In this document: piece by piece, positions 17,723 through 26,829 of the stretch | Numbering within the stretch: the stretch's first letter is position 1 | Layout of the letters: each line of letters opens with the position of its first letter | Source: Streptococcus sp. 29892 | GTDB taxonomy: Bacteria; Bacillota; Bacilli; Lactobacillales; Streptococcaceae | Length of the DNA: 64,000 bases | NCBI RefSeq assembly: GCF_032594935.1 | Contig: NZ_CP118734.1 | Location: 1,206,001 to 1,270,000, forward strand | Direction: 5' to 3' | Notes under the pieces: generated by a model | Databases searched by the model: none | What the model was told of the DNA's origin: nothing | The model's input: the letters and a program-made list of their open reading frames with translations, nothing else | Translations under genes and position numbers: made by a program

Positions 17723-18598
17723 TTATTCCGAAATACGTCGATACATATGTGGTCTACGGTCTCTAAAGAGTCCCCAGTCTAAGCGCTCACACGCACCCTT
17801 ATCCAAGTCATAAGTAGCTAGCAAGACTGTTTCGTCCTCCCGTCCAGCCTTGGTCAAAATGTCTCCTGTCTCATCTGTCAAGAAAGAGGAACCGTAGAAA
17901 CGCAAGCTAGAAGACTGTCCACCATTTTCTGCAGAAGGTTGTACTTCTTCCAAGCCAATCCGATTGGCCGCAATGACCGGGGTGATATTGGCCGCCGCAT
18001 GGCCCTGCATGGTCCGCTGCCAATGACCTTGGCTATCCGTGTCCAAAATCGGCTCCGAACCAATGGCTGTTGGATAAAAGAGCAATTCCGCCCCATTCAA
18101 AGCTAGGCAGCGGGCGGTTTCTGGAAACCATTGATCCCAGCATATTCCGATACCAATCTTGGCATAACGAGTTTCCCAGACTTTAAATCCAGTATTTCCA
18201 GGTGTGAAGTAAAATTTCTCCTGGTAATAATGGTCGTCAGGAATATGGGTCTTGCGGTAAACTCCCAAAACTGTCCCATCCGCATCAATAACTGCAATCG
18301 AGTTATACAGGCTATTTCCATCTTTTTCATAGAAGGAAATAGGCAAGACCACCTGTAACTCCTTGGCAATAGGAATAAAGTGCTGAACAGCATCATTTTC
18401 CTCTACAGACTTGGCGTAGTTGTAATAATCATACTGGCGTTCCTGACAAAAATAAGGACGCTCAAAGAGTTCAGGCAGGAGAATAATCTGCGCGCCCTGC
18501 CCAGCAGCCTGTCTGACCAAACGCTCTGCGGTCGCCAGATTTTCGCTAAGATTCTGACTACACTGCATCTGGACAGCTGCTACAGTAACATTTCTCAT
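17723..18598 (-). CDS. aguB: N-carbamoylputrescine amidase
   Basis: This nitrilase-superfamily enzyme converts N-carbamoylputrescine to putrescine, CO2 and ammonia. It has 291 residues. The catalytic Glu is in LLPELFERPYF, the Lys in YRKTHIPDD and the Cys in GICWDQWFPE. The frame is open 95 codons further upstream, but that stretch overlaps aguA; the ATG at 18598 follows AAAAGGATTG and gives MRNVTVAAVQMQC. It is the last gene of the polyamine operon, 112 bp after aguA. Confidence 0.94.
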   Translation of the reverse strand: MRNVTVAAVQMQCSQNLSENLATAERLVRQAAGQGAQIILLPELFERPYFCQERQYDYYNYAKSVEENDAVQHFIPIAKELQVVLPISFYEKDGNSLYNSIAVIDADGTVLGVYRKTHIPDDHYYQEKFYFTPGNTGFKVWETRYAKIGIGICWDQWFPETARCLALNGAELLFYPTAIGSEPILDTDSQGHWQRTMQGHAAANITPVIAANRIGLEEVQPSAENGGQSSSLRFYGSSFLTDETGDILTKAGREDETVLLATYDLDKGACERLDWGLFRDRRPHMYRRISE

Positions 18599-18710
18599 AA
18601 TTTCAATCCTTTTCGTAAGTTCTTTATGGGCGATACAATGGCTCTGAGACAAGGAAGACCGGAGCCGGCTATACTGGAGTATGCCAATCCGGCTTGACGC
18701 TGTATCAGAG
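18599..18710 (-). other. aguA-aguB spacer with conserved-looking stem-loop
   Basis: In the leftward transcript AGCCGG and CCGGCT enclose an inner ATAC-TCCA-GTAT hairpin, and an outer GACTCTGA / TCAGAGCC pairing closes a larger domain. There is no U-run, so it is not an intrinsic terminator. It may be a processing or stability element separating aguB from the rest of the operon. Confidence 0.45.
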
Positions 18711-19808
18711 TCATTTAGCCCCATAAAGGGGAATCTGCTGGGTGATACAGTGAATATTCCCACCCCCAAGCAGGATGTCACGGGCTGGTATACCGACGAC
18801 TTTTCTGGTAGGAAAAAGCTGCGCGAGGAGCTCAAGTGCCTGCGCATCATGCTCATCAGTAAACTGAGGTACCAGAACCGCACCGTTGCTGACGTAGAAA
18901 TTCACATAGGAAGCCGCCAAGCGTTCGCCTGCAGTTCGTTCTTCTTCCCCCTCTTCATAAACATAGCCTGGCAAATCCTCTTCTGTCACCAAAATGGGAT
19001 TTTGGGGAATTGGCAGTTTGTGGACGGTCAACTTTCTGCCCTTGGCATCAACCTCTTTTTCCAAATAGTCCAAATCGGCCTTGGACATGGCATATTGGGG
19101 ATCTGCCTCATCATCTGTCCAGGCTAAAACTATCTCAGCTGGACCAACAAAGGCCGCAACATTATCTACATGCTCATTGGTTTCATCGTTGAAAATGCCG
19201 TAAGGAAGCCAGAGAACCTTTTCAGCACCTAGACTATCTAGAAGCACTTGCTCAATCTGGTCCTTGGTCAGATGGGGATTACGACCTGGGCTGAGCAGGC
19301 AGGATTCGGTCACCATGATGGTTCCTTCGCCGTCACTATGGATGGCTCCACCTTCTAGGACAAAGGGATGGACATCATGGACTGGCAGACCGATGGCCTG
19401 ACTAAATCGACTAGCCACCTGATCATCTGCTTCGTAGTCCTGATAAAGACCATCATAGCTTCCGCCCCAAGCGTTAAAGGCCCAATCGACAGACAAAGCT
19501 CTGCCATTTTCATGGACCAAGACCGTCGGACCTGTATCACGCGCCCAAGCGTCGTTGGTGGGGATGTCCAGGTAGGTTACACCATCACCCAGCATGGATT
19601 GTGCCTCCTCACGGTGTGCCTCGTCCACCAAGAGATAGACCTGCTCGCTTTCAGCAATGGTTTTAATGACCTGACTAAAGGCTTTTTTTGCCCCCTGACC
19701 ATCAAAGGGCCAGGATCCTGGGCGAGTCGGCCACACCATGAGGGTACCATGATGGGGCTCATACTCAGCTGGCATGCGGTAGCCAGCAGCTTTTGGACTT
19801 TCTATCAT
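18711..19808 (-). CDS. aguA: agmatine deiminase
   Basis: This enzyme hydrolyses agmatine to N-carbamoylputrescine and ammonia. It has 365 residues. It begins [24 protein letters not shown] in family fashion; WARDTGP holds the catalytic Asp, and [11 protein letters not shown] near the C-terminus carries the nucleophilic Cys (about residue 354). Its start overlaps the nspC stop by 4 bp. Agmatine is supplied by the arginine decarboxylase at the head of this operon. Confidence 0.96.
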   Translation of the reverse strand: MIESPKAAGYRMPAEYEPHHGTLMVWPTRPGSWPFDGQGAKKAFSQVIKTIAESEQVYLLVDEAHREEAQSMLGDGVTYLDIPTNDAWARDTGPTVLVHENGRALSVDWAFNAWGGSYDGLYQDYEADDQVASRFSQAIGLPVHDVHPFVLEGGAIHSDGEGTIMVTESCLLSPGRNPHLTKDQIEQVLLDSLGAEKVLWLPYGIFNDETNEHVDNVAAFVGPAEIVLAWTDDEADPQYAMSKADLDYLEKEVDAKGRKLTVHKLPIPQNPILVTEEDLPGYVYEEGEEERTAGERLAASYVNFYVSNGAVLVPQFTDEHDAQALELLAQLFPTRKVVGIPARDILLGGGNIHCITQQIPLYGAK

Positions 19809-20932
19809 GACAACCTCCCCTTGAAATCTCCATAGCCAAATTCTTTGATAATACGGCAGTCGCCTGTCTGATCCATCAAGACCAGACTTGGCAGACCGAT
19901 GCCGTTGAAGGTATTGTTTTTAACAAAAGAATAGATGGCCATGTCCTCAAAATAGAGTTTGTCACCAATCTCCACAGGCTTTTCAAAGGAATAATCGCCG
20001 ATGATGTCCCCCGTCAGACAGGTATTGGAAGATAGTCGGTAAGTATAGGCCTTTTCACCAGCCTCAAAGCCATGGCGAAGCGGTGGGCGATAGGGCATTT
20101 CCAAGACATCCGGCATATGGCAGGTAGCCGATGCATCCAGAACCAGGGTTTCAATGCCATTTTCAACGATGTCTAAGACCTCAGTCACCAGATAGCCTGC
20201 ATTGAGGGCAATGGCTTCTCCTGGCTCGATATAGACTTCCAGCCCATAAGTTTCCTGCATGTGTTGGATTGAGGAAATCAGCAATTCTACATCATAATCT
20301 GCTCTGGTCACATGATGGCCTCCGCCCATATTGAGCCATTTAATACGGTGTAGATAGGGGCCGAATTTGTCCTCAACAGCATCCAAAGTGGTTTTCAAAT
20401 CATCCGAATTTTGCTCACAGAGGGTATGGAAATGCAGGCCATCCACCAAGTCCAGCAGGTCTTCTGAAAACTGGTCAATGCGAACACCAAAACGAGAGCC
20501 TGTTGCACAGGGATCATAGAGGGCATGTTCACCTTGGGTGGAACATTCTGGATTGATCCGCAGGCCGACACTAACTCCAGCTGCTCTGCATTTGTCCGCA
20601 TGCTTGCGGAGCTGGCGCGCTGAGTTAAAAACGATATGGTCTGCAATTTCCAAGATTTCATCCAAATCCGCATCCTTAAAGGCTGGGGCAAAGACATGGA
20701 CTTCGCCCCCAAATTCCTCACGACCCAGCTTGGCTTCATAGAGACCTGATGCGGTGGTTCCAGCTAGGTATTGGCTAATCAGCGGATAGGTGGCATACAT
20801 GGAGAAGGCTTTTTGAGCCAAGAGTACCTTACAGCCTGTACGGTCTTGAACAGACTTGAGAATTTCTAAATTGTTGACCAGCTTGGCTTCATCAATGACA
20901 TAGGCTGGTGTTGGAACTTGTTCAATTCTCAT
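19805..20932 (-). CDS. nspC: carboxynorspermidine/carboxyspermidine decarboxylase
   Basis: This PLP enzyme of the alanine-racemase-fold family decarboxylates carboxyspermidine to spermidine. It has 375 residues. The PLP Lys is in [12 protein letters not shown] (Lys41), and [18 protein letters not shown] and [14 protein letters not shown] are family boxes. [22 protein letters not shown] precedes the C-terminal substrate site. It abuts the dehydrogenase gene upstream and overlaps aguA by 4 bp, so expression is coupled. Confidence 0.94.
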   Translation of the reverse strand: MRIEQVPTPAYVIDEAKLVNNLEILKSVQDRTGCKVLLAQKAFSMYATYPLISQYLAGTTASGLYEAKLGREEFGGEVHVFAPAFKDADLDEILEIADHIVFNSARQLRKHADKCRAAGVSVGLRINPECSTQGEHALYDPCATGSRFGVRIDQFSEDLLDLVDGLHFHTLCEQNSDDLKTTLDAVEDKFGPYLHRIKWLNMGGGHHVTRADYDVELLISSIQHMQETYGLEVYIEPGEAIALNAGYLVTEVLDIVENGIETLVLDASATCHMPDVLEMPYRPPLRHGFEAGEKAYTYRLSSNTCLTGDIIGDYSFEKPVEIGDKLYFEDMAIYSFVKNNTFNGIGLPSLVLMDQTGDCRIIKEFGYGDFKGRLS

Positions 20933-22192
20933 CTAGTCCACCAAAACAGGATTTTCTACTACCTGCCAAGGCAGACCATATTGATTGAGCAAGTCCATGA
21001 ATGGATCTGGATCCAATTCCTCCAAGTTGTAAACGCCTGGCTTCTTCCAAGTTCCGTCCATGACAAGCTTGGTTCCAATCATAGCTGGCACGCCAGTTGT
21101 GTAGGAAATAGCCTGTGAACCAACTTCCTTATAGCACTCTTGGTGGTCACATACATTGTAGATGTAAATAGTCTTCTCTACACCGTCCTTGATGCCTGTG
21201 AAAATACAGCCGATGTTGGTTTTCCCAACAGTACGTGGACCAAGGCTAGCTGGGTCTGGTAATAATGCCTTGAGGAATTGGATTGGCACCACTTCTTGTC
21301 CGTTGAAATTGATTGGGTCTGTCCGCAAAAGACCAACATTTTCCAAGCACTTCATGTGGGTCAAGTAGGATTGACCGAAGGTCATGAAGAAGCGGATGCG
21401 TTTGACACCTGGAATATTCTTAGCCAGCGACTCGATTTCTTCGTGATGGAGGAGGTACATGTCTTTTTGACCCACTTCTGGGAAATCGTACTCTCGCTTG
21501 ATAGACATGGCTTCAACTTCCACCCATTTGCCATTTTCCCAGTAGGAACCTGGTGCTGAAACCTCACGCAAGTTGATTTCTGGGTTGAAGTTGGTCGCAA
21601 ATGGATAACCGTGGTCTCCACCGTTACAATCTAAGATGTCGATGTAATGAATTTCATCAAAATAGTGCTTGAGTGCGTAGGCTGAGAAAACGCTGGTCAC
21701 CCCTGGATCAAATCCGGATCCCAAAAGAGCTGTCAGGCCTGCTTTTTCAAAACGCTCCTTATAAGCCCACTGCCATGAGTAGTCAAAGTAAGCCGTAAAT
21801 CCTTCTTCTGCACAGCGTTTTTCGTAAATAGCCCTCCATTCTGGATCCTCGGTGTCCTCGCACTCGTAGTTGGCCGTGTCGATGTAGTCCACACCTGTCG
21901 CCAAGCAGGCATCCATGATGGTCAAGTCTTGGTAGGGAAGGGCCACATTCAAGACTGCCTTTGGCTGGTAGCTTTCAATCAAGGCAATCACTTCTTCTAC
22001 CTTGTCCGCATCCACTTGGGCAGTTTCAATTTTTACGGACGTTTTTTCTTCCAAAACAGCCTTCAAATCATCACACTTGGACTTGGTCCGGCTGGCAATC
22101 ATGACTTCCTTGAAGGTATCTTCTGCCTGGCAAACCTTGCTGATGGCAACTTGGGCAACTCCGCCACAACCAATAACTAACAAACGACTCAT
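20933..22192 (-). CDS. carboxyspermidine dehydrogenase (saccharopine dehydrogenase family)
   Basis: This NADPH-dependent enzyme condenses putrescine with aspartate semialdehyde to carboxyspermidine. It has 419 residues. The Rossmann start is LLVIGCGGVAQVAISKV, followed by VLNVALPYQDLTIMDACLATGVDYIDTANYE and LGSGFDPGVTSVFSAYALKH, which are conserved in this family. It lies directly before nspC, whose product uses its product. Lysine-pathway saccharopine dehydrogenase is an alternative annotation; the operon context argues against it. Confidence 0.92.
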   Translation of the reverse strand: MSRLLVIGCGGVAQVAISKVCQAEDTFKEVMIASRTKSKCDDLKAVLEEKTSVKIETAQVDADKVEEVIALIESYQPKAVLNVALPYQDLTIMDACLATGVDYIDTANYECEDTEDPEWRAIYEKRCAEEGFTAYFDYSWQWAYKERFEKAGLTALLGSGFDPGVTSVFSAYALKHYFDEIHYIDILDCNGGDHGYPFATNFNPEINLREVSAPGSYWENGKWVEVEAMSIKREYDFPEVGQKDMYLLHHEEIESLAKNIPGVKRIRFFMTFGQSYLTHMKCLENVGLLRTDPINFNGQEVVPIQFLKALLPDPASLGPRTVGKTNIGCIFTGIKDGVEKTIYIYNVCDHQECYKEVGSQAISYTTGVPAMIGTKLVMDGTWKKPGVYNLEELDPDPFMDLLNQYGLPWQVVENPVLVD

Positions 22193-23049
22193 TATTTTTT
22201 CTCCTCTTCTTCTAAAATGTCTTCCACGTATCGAGGCAAGAGAAATGCTCCGATGTGGAGGTTAGCGGTATAGTATTCTGTGAAAAGCTGGCGCGCTTTC
22301 CATTTTTCCTTGTCAAAATCTTCTATAGGATGGTATTTTTTAGAGGCAAAGCCAAATAACCAATAACCCGCCGCAGATGTCGGAATATGGGCCTGATAAA
22401 CACGGCTGATAGGGAAGGATTGAGTCGCCTTCCGATGCATGGAACGAAAGGCAGACTCATCTTCGTCATAAAATGGTGAGCCATGTTGGTAAACCATGAT
22501 GCCATCTTCCTTCAAAGCTCGGTAGGCGTTTCCATAAAATTCCTTAGTAAATAGCCCTTCCGTATGTCCAAATGGATCAGTCGCATCATTGATGATGATG
22601 TCATATTCGTTTTCACAGTTGCGCAAGAAACGCAGACCATCCTGTAAATAAACCTCGACCCGCTCATCTTCCAAGCCAGAGGCATAGTCTGGGAAATACT
22701 GACGACACACTTCAACCAACAACTCATCTGGCTCTACTACATCAATGCGTTCGATTTCAGGATACATACTGAGAACTTGGGCTACACCACCATCTCCTCC
22801 ACCCAAAATCAAGATTTTCTTAGGATTGGGATGAACTGCCATGGGCACATGGACAGCCATCTCATTGTAGACAAAGTCATCTGCATCCGAGAATAAAACA
22901 CGACCATTGAGGGTTAATATTTTTCCAAAGGCTGGTGAATCCAGTACAGCAATATCCTGAAATTCACTCTTGCCAGCGTAGAGCTGCTGGCTGGTCCGAA
23001 TGGATAACTTGACATCTGGTGTTTGGACTTCTGAAAACCACATTTCCAT
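22192..23049 (-). CDS. speE: spermidine synthase
   Basis: This aminopropyltransferase makes spermidine from putrescine and decarboxylated SAM. It has 285 residues. ILGGGDGGVAQVLSMYPEIERIDVVE is the nucleotide-binding motif and INDATDPFG holds the catalytic Asp. A KGGLK-encoding GGAGG site sits before the ATG at 23049; a longer frame reaches 23115 but overlaps speA. SAM decarboxylase (speD) is not in this window, so the source of its substrate is unclear. The start is 2 bp past the speA stop. Confidence 0.94.
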   Translation of the reverse strand: MEMWFSEVQTPDVKLSIRTSQQLYAGKSEFQDIAVLDSPAFGKILTLNGRVLFSDADDFVYNEMAVHVPMAVHPNPKKILILGGGDGGVAQVLSMYPEIERIDVVEPDELLVEVCRQYFPDYASGLEDERVEVYLQDGLRFLRNCENEYDIIINDATDPFGHTEGLFTKEFYGNAYRALKEDGIMVYQHGSPFYDEDESAFRSMHRKATQSFPISRVYQAHIPTSAAGYWLFGFASKKYHPIEDFDKEKWKARQLFTEYYTANLHIGAFLLPRYVEDILEEEEKK

Positions 23050-23051
23050 CT

Positions 23052-24500
23052 TTAGCCCTCCTTTATAACGTTGATGTAGTTGACATCTGGATCTTCCGTA
23101 CCTTGGACGGAGCAACCGCGCTCCTTGGCAAAGATGATGTAGTCAACAATTTCTTGGGTCACTCGTTCACCTGGTGCTAAAAGCGGAATACCAGGCGGGT
23201 AGCACATGACAAATTCCCCACAGACCTGACCAACTGCTTCTTGCAGGGAACGGCTTTCACGCTCTGCATAAAAAGCCTGCTGCGGTGACAATACCAGCTG
23301 CGGCTGGATGTATTCACCTGAAATCAGGTCCGAACCATCTCGTGAATAGAGACGCTTGATGTCAGCCAAAGCACCCACCAGCCGCTCAATGTCCTGCAAG
23401 CGGTCACCGATGGAGATATAGGCCAAGATATTGCCAATGTCGCCAAATTCAATCTGGATGTCATACTCATCCCGCAACAAATCATAGACTTCAATCCCTG
23501 TCAGACCAATGCCCTGCGTATAGATGGAGAGCTTGGTCACATCAAAATCATGCACCGTTTTACCATCAATCAATTCCTTAGAATAGGCATAGTAGCCACC
23601 GATTGCATTGATTTCACGACGAGCATACTCAGACATTTCAATGACTTTTTCAAAAGACTCTTTCCCTCGAAGGGCCAAATTTCTCCGTGAAATATCCAGA
23701 CTAGCCAGCAAGAGATAGGAAGCGGATGTAGACTGGGTCAGATTGATAATCTGGCGGACATACTCCACATTCATATCAGGACCGACCAAGAGGAGCGAGC
23801 TCTGGGTCAGGCTGCCGCCTGATTTGTGCATGGAAACAGCTGCCATATCAGCTCCCACATCCATAGCTGCCTCTGGCAATTGGTCCGAAAAATGCAAATG
23901 AGCTCCGTGGGCCTCATCTACCAAAACTTTCATACCCGCTGCGTGAGCTTTCTCAGTCAAGGTACGCAGGTCCGAGCAGATACCATAGTAGGTCGGATTG
24001 TTGATCAAGACAGCAACCGCATCAGGATGCTCAGAAATCGCCCGTTCAAAAGCATCATTTTCCAAGGCAAGAGCAATACCAATCCGTGGCTCCACGCTCA
24101 TATCCACATAGACCGGGATGGCACCACATAGAACCAGGGCATTGAGGGCTGACTTGTGGACATTTCGAGGGAGGATAATCTTATCGCCTGCCTTACAAGT
24201 CGCCAAAATCATTGTCTGGACAGAAGAGGTTGTCCCTCCAACCATGAGAAAGGCATGGCTGGCACCAAAGGCTTCTGCCGCCAATTCCTCGGCCTCCCGG
24301 ATAATGGACACAGGATGCCCTAAGTTATCCAAGGGTTTCATGGAATTGACATCAATCCCCACGCATTTTTCGCCAAGTAGTTCTACTAATTCAGGATTTC
24401 CCCGCCCCCGTTTGTGTCCAGGCACATCAAAGGGAACAATCCGTTTTCGGCGTAACTGTACCAATCCCTGATAAATAGGGGCTTGGTGTTGATTTTTCAT
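23052..24500 (-). CDS. speA: arginine decarboxylase (Orn/Lys/Arg decarboxylase family)
   Basis: This is the first gene of the polyamine operon. It probably converts arginine to agmatine, because agmatine enzymes follow; older annotations call such genes lysine decarboxylase. It has 482 residues in the aspartate-aminotransferase fold. VPFDVPGHKRGRGNPEL is the N-terminal substrate motif, VLVDEAHGAHLHFS contains the PLP-contacting Asp, and VSMHKSGGSLTQ the PLP Lys. The ATG at 24500 follows AAAGGAG; an upstream in-frame start would overlap the leader terminator region. A 400-nt leader with an intrinsic terminator precedes it. Confidence 0.93.
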   Translation of the reverse strand: MKNQHQAPIYQGLVQLRRKRIVPFDVPGHKRGRGNPELVELLGEKCVGIDVNSMKPLDNLGHPVSIIREAEELAAEAFGASHAFLMVGGTTSSVQTMILATCKAGDKIILPRNVHKSALNALVLCGAIPVYVDMSVEPRIGIALALENDAFERAISEHPDAVAVLINNPTYYGICSDLRTLTEKAHAAGMKVLVDEAHGAHLHFSDQLPEAAMDVGADMAAVSMHKSGGSLTQSSLLLVGPDMNVEYVRQIINLTQSTSASYLLLASLDISRRNLALRGKESFEKVIEMSEYARREINAIGGYYAYSKELIDGKTVHDFDVTKLSIYTQGIGLTGIEVYDLLRDEYDIQIEFGDIGNILAYISIGDRLQDIERLVGALADIKRLYSRDGSDLISGEYIQPQLVLSPQQAFYAERESRSLQEAVGQVCGEFVMCYPPGIPLLAPGERVTQEIVDYIIFAKERGCSVQGTEDPDVNYINVIKEG

Positions 24501-24935
24501 ATCGAAAAACTCCTTTGCTTGATGGACTCCTACCCTTTTTAACAAAGCAAAAAGAGCAGGGTTCATCCTGCTCTACAATCCAAATTGACGTTTTTTATTC
24601 TTCTCTTGAGTTTATGTGCCTACCGTTTCCTACTCTCCAGTGCAAATATATACGTACTTTATTGACCGTTTCACAAGATGACGTGTGCTTTCACCACACT
24701 GACAAAATTAGAAATTAGGAAAAACTTCCCAACATCAACTTATAAAATGTAGGCTTTTAACCCTATCAATAATGTGGCTTACGCCACGCTTCGGCATTCG
24801 ACCCGCCTGTCCGTAGGCTTTGGTTATGATAAATAGCAGAGCTACCCATCCCATATAGGTCTGATATTTGCTAGAATAGGTATAATAACTTTTCCTAGGC
24901 ACGTTTATTGTAACACGAATATTCTGATTTGACAA
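24501..24935 (-). promoter_or_regulatory. long structured leader of the speA operon, candidate attenuator or ncRNA
   Basis: A strong minus-strand promoter TTGTCA (24930-24935), 17 bp, TACAAT (24907-24912) starts a transcript near 24900, about 400 nt before speA. GTGCCTA at the 5' end (24896-24902) can pair with TAGGCAC at 24616-24622, closing a domain of about 287 nt. Inside are short palindromes: GTGGC-TTAC-GCCAC, GCCT-N6-AGGC, TAGC-TCT-GCTA and GTGTG-N7-CACAC. An intrinsic terminator at 24549-24573 ends it. No T-box, lysine, SAM or other riboswitch consensus was recognised, and no credible peptide is encoded. It may be an attenuator of the operon or an independent RNA. Confidence 0.6.
24546..24574 (-). 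terminator. intrinsic terminator 46 nt before speA
   Basis: GAGCAGG-ATGAAC-CCTGCTC followed by five U in the leftward direction (24549-24573). It lies inside the speA leader, so operon expression needs read-through or antitermination. Confidence 0.85.
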
Positions 24936-25019
24936 GTGGAAAATTGATATATTTTTCAACAAAATAATGAACAATTCTAAAAAAATGACTTCGAATATTC
25001 GAAATCATCTTTTTTGAAA

Positions 25020-25343
25020 CTATTTAATTCCTAAAGCAATTCGAGCGTAACGGCTCATTTTTTGAACTGTCCAGGCCGGTGACCAAACCAAGCGAACATC
25101 TACTTCCGTTACCTCTGGAACATCTTTTAAGACATCATGAATTTGATCGGTAATCAAGTCAGCCAAGGGACAACCCATGGTTGTCAGAGTCATATCAATC
25201 TCGGCCTTACCTTCAATAAAACGAATTTCATAAATGAGCCCCAAATTGATAATATCAATCCCTAGCTCAGGGTCAATCACGTCTTCTAGAGCATGAAAAA
25301 TACGCTCTTGAATTTCTTTTACCTGTTCTTCTGTATAAGCCAT
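25020..25343 (-). CDS. DUF59/MIP18-family metal-sulfur cluster assembly protein
   Basis: This is a 107-residue protein with the domain spread over its length: VIDPELGIDIINLGLIYEI, then DMTLTTMGCPLADLI with the conserved Cys, and VRLVWSPAWTVQKMS. Relatives (PaaD/SufT/MIP18) help Fe-S cluster maturation. The frame stays open to 25412, but MAYTEEQ at 25343 matches family starts and follows a purine-rich AAAGAGAG. It is transcribed in the direction of rpoD, with the hairpin array between them. Confidence 0.88.
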   Translation of the reverse strand: MAYTEEQVKEIQERIFHALEDVIDPELGIDIINLGLIYEIRFIEGKAEIDMTLTTMGCPLADLITDQIHDVLKDVPEVTEVDVRLVWSPAWTVQKMSRYARIALGIK

Positions 25344-25444
25344 TTTTCTCTCTTTCTTTTTCACTATTGCATTGTCATCTAAAGGAACAAAAATTTCATC
25401 CAAATGAGCCATGAACTATTGAAGGTTGGAAATGAAACAAACCA

Positions 25445-25690
25445 AGTCACTGGACGTTACGCTCGTTTCTAGTTTTTAGCGAGCGGTTGATTTTGTCTCC
25501 CAGACTCTCGCTTGTTGCCAATTTTTAGCAAGCGACCTGATAAGTGCCACAGGACTTTGTCCGCTTTCGGATTTCTAGGCGGACGTTGAGAAAGCCTATC
25601 CGTAGGCTTATGCCTCGCTTTCCTATTTCTAGGCTCGGGTTAAAACACCACGGGGTTAGCCTGCTCTCTTATTTTCAAGCAGGCGTTAAA
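25445..25690. repeat. array of five hairpins with 14-nt conserved loop, about 50-bp period
   Basis: Five hairpins at 25460-25485, 25509-25534, 25559-25584, 25613-25638 and 25659-25684. Each has two 6-nt arms and a 14-nt loop. The arms are CGCTCG, CGCTTG, GTCCGC, CCTCGC and GCCTGC with their complements; the fourth has two mismatches. The loops follow TTTCNNATTTYTAG, with C4, TTT at 8-10 and A13 invariant. The spacers (20-28 nt) mostly begin GTTRA and hold a smaller hairpin. Two of these share one build (AGT-g-CC-aca-GG-ACT and AAC-a-CC-acg-GG-GTT). Stems differ between units while structure is kept. No gene lies in 25413-25708. Confidence 0.85.
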
Positions 25691-25714
25691 AACCTCCCCC
25701 GGAGGTTTTTAATC
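25690..25714 (-). terminator. rpoD terminator
   Basis: AAAAACCTCC pairs with GGAGGTTTTT directly at the end of rpoD, followed by U residues in the leftward direction. The stem overlaps the rpoD stop region. Confidence 0.8.
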
Positions 25715-26827
25715 CTCAATAAAATCTCTGAGTGGTTTGCTGCGGGATGGGTGGCGGAGTTTACGAAGGGCTTTGGCTTCGATCTGGCGGATACGTTCAC
25801 GAGTTACGTTGAAGACTTTACCTACATCTTCAAGAGTTCGCATTTTTCCGTCGTCCAAGCCAAAACGAAGGCGGAGAACATTCTCTTCACGGTCTGTCAG
25901 AGTATCTAGCACTTCATCCAATTGCTCACGAAGGACAACACGAGTGGTATAGTCAACTGGGTTCTCAATTACTTCATCTTCAATGAAATCTCCCAAATGG
26001 CTATCATCTTCTTCACCGATTGGGGTTTCCAAAGACACTGGCTCTTGAGCAATCTTAAGGATTTCACGGACTTTTTCAGGTGTCATATCCATACGCTCTG
26101 CAATTTGTTCTGGCGTTGGATCCTGTCCTAACTCTTGCAAGAGATTGCGTTGTTCGCGAACCAATTTATTGATGGTTTCAACCATGTGAACAGGGATACG
26201 AATCGTACGAGCTTGGTCTGCAATAGCACGGGTAATGGCCTGACGAATCCACCAAGTCGCATAAGTTGAAAATTTGAAACCTTTTGAGTAGTCAAACTTG
26301 TCAACGGCCTTCATCAAGCCCATGTTTCCTTCTTGGATAAGATCAAGGAACTGCATACCACGCCCCACATAGCGTTTAGCAATAGAAACAACCAAACGCA
26401 AGTTAGCTTCAGCCAAACGTTGTTTTGCTTCAGGATCGCCAGCTTCAACCGCCAAGGCTAATTCTTGCTCTTCTTCGTTGGTCAAGAGTGGCACAACACC
26501 GATTTCTTTCAAGTACATGCGGACGGGATCATTAACCTTTGCGGACGTGCTTCCTAGCAATTCTTCGTCAGATAATTCTGGTTCTTCTTCAACCTGCAAA
26601 GCACGCGCAGATGGGTTACCTTCCTTATCCACAATCGAAATTCCTGCATCCTGAATTCGTTGAAGCAAGTCATCAATCCCATCAGCATCAAGTGTAAACG
26701 GAATAACCAGCTGGTCATTGATTTCATCATCGGTTGCCGAACCTTGTTTCTTGTGATTACGAATAAATTCAGCAACTTGCACATCAAAGGTCGTTACTTC
26801 TGTCTTTTTATCTTTTTTGTTTGTCAT
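25709..26827 (-). CDS. rpoD: RNA polymerase primary sigma factor
   Basis: This is the housekeeping sigma-70 (SigA) that directs core polymerase to TTGACA/TATAAT promoters such as those found in this window. It has 372 residues. Region 1.2 is [16 protein letters not shown]. Region 2 includes [34 protein letters not shown] and [18 protein letters not shown]. Region 3 is [13 protein letters not shown] and region 4 is [22 protein letters not shown]. It starts 2 bp past the dnaG stop, the conserved dnaG-rpoD pair. Confidence 0.98.
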   Translation of the reverse strand: MTNKKDKKTEVTTFDVQVAEFIRNHKKQGSATDDEINDQLVIPFTLDADGIDDLLQRIQDAGISIVDKEGNPSARALQVEEEPELSDEELLGSTSAKVNDPVRMYLKEIGVVPLLTNEEEQELALAVEAGDPEAKQRLAEANLRLVVSIAKRYVGRGMQFLDLIQEGNMGLMKAVDKFDYSKGFKFSTYATWWIRQAITRAIADQARTIRIPVHMVETINKLVREQRNLLQELGQDPTPEQIAERMDMTPEKVREILKIAQEPVSLETPIGEEDDSHLGDFIEDEVIENPVDYTTRVVLREQLDEVLDTLTDREENVLRLRFGLDDGKMRTLEDVGKVFNVTRERIRQIEAKALRKLRHPSRSKPLRDFIED

Positions 26828-26829
26828 AT

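Noticed and set aside
18599..18883. 95-codon extension of aguB
   Set aside because: It overlaps aguA in another frame; the internal ATG has a ribosome site and gives the family start.
24501..24900. T-box or lysine riboswitch in front of speA
   Set aside because: The T-box core (AGGGTGGNACCGCG) and the L-box core sequences are absent.
24735..24974. 79-codon frame in the speA leader (minus strand)
   Set aside because: It starts upstream of the promoter, has no ribosome site and shows only palindrome-derived composition.
25445..25690. Array after rpoD as attC/integron or CRISPR-like repeats
   Set aside because: There are no cassettes or integrase, the repeats share structure and not arm sequence, and the spacers are themselves palindromic.
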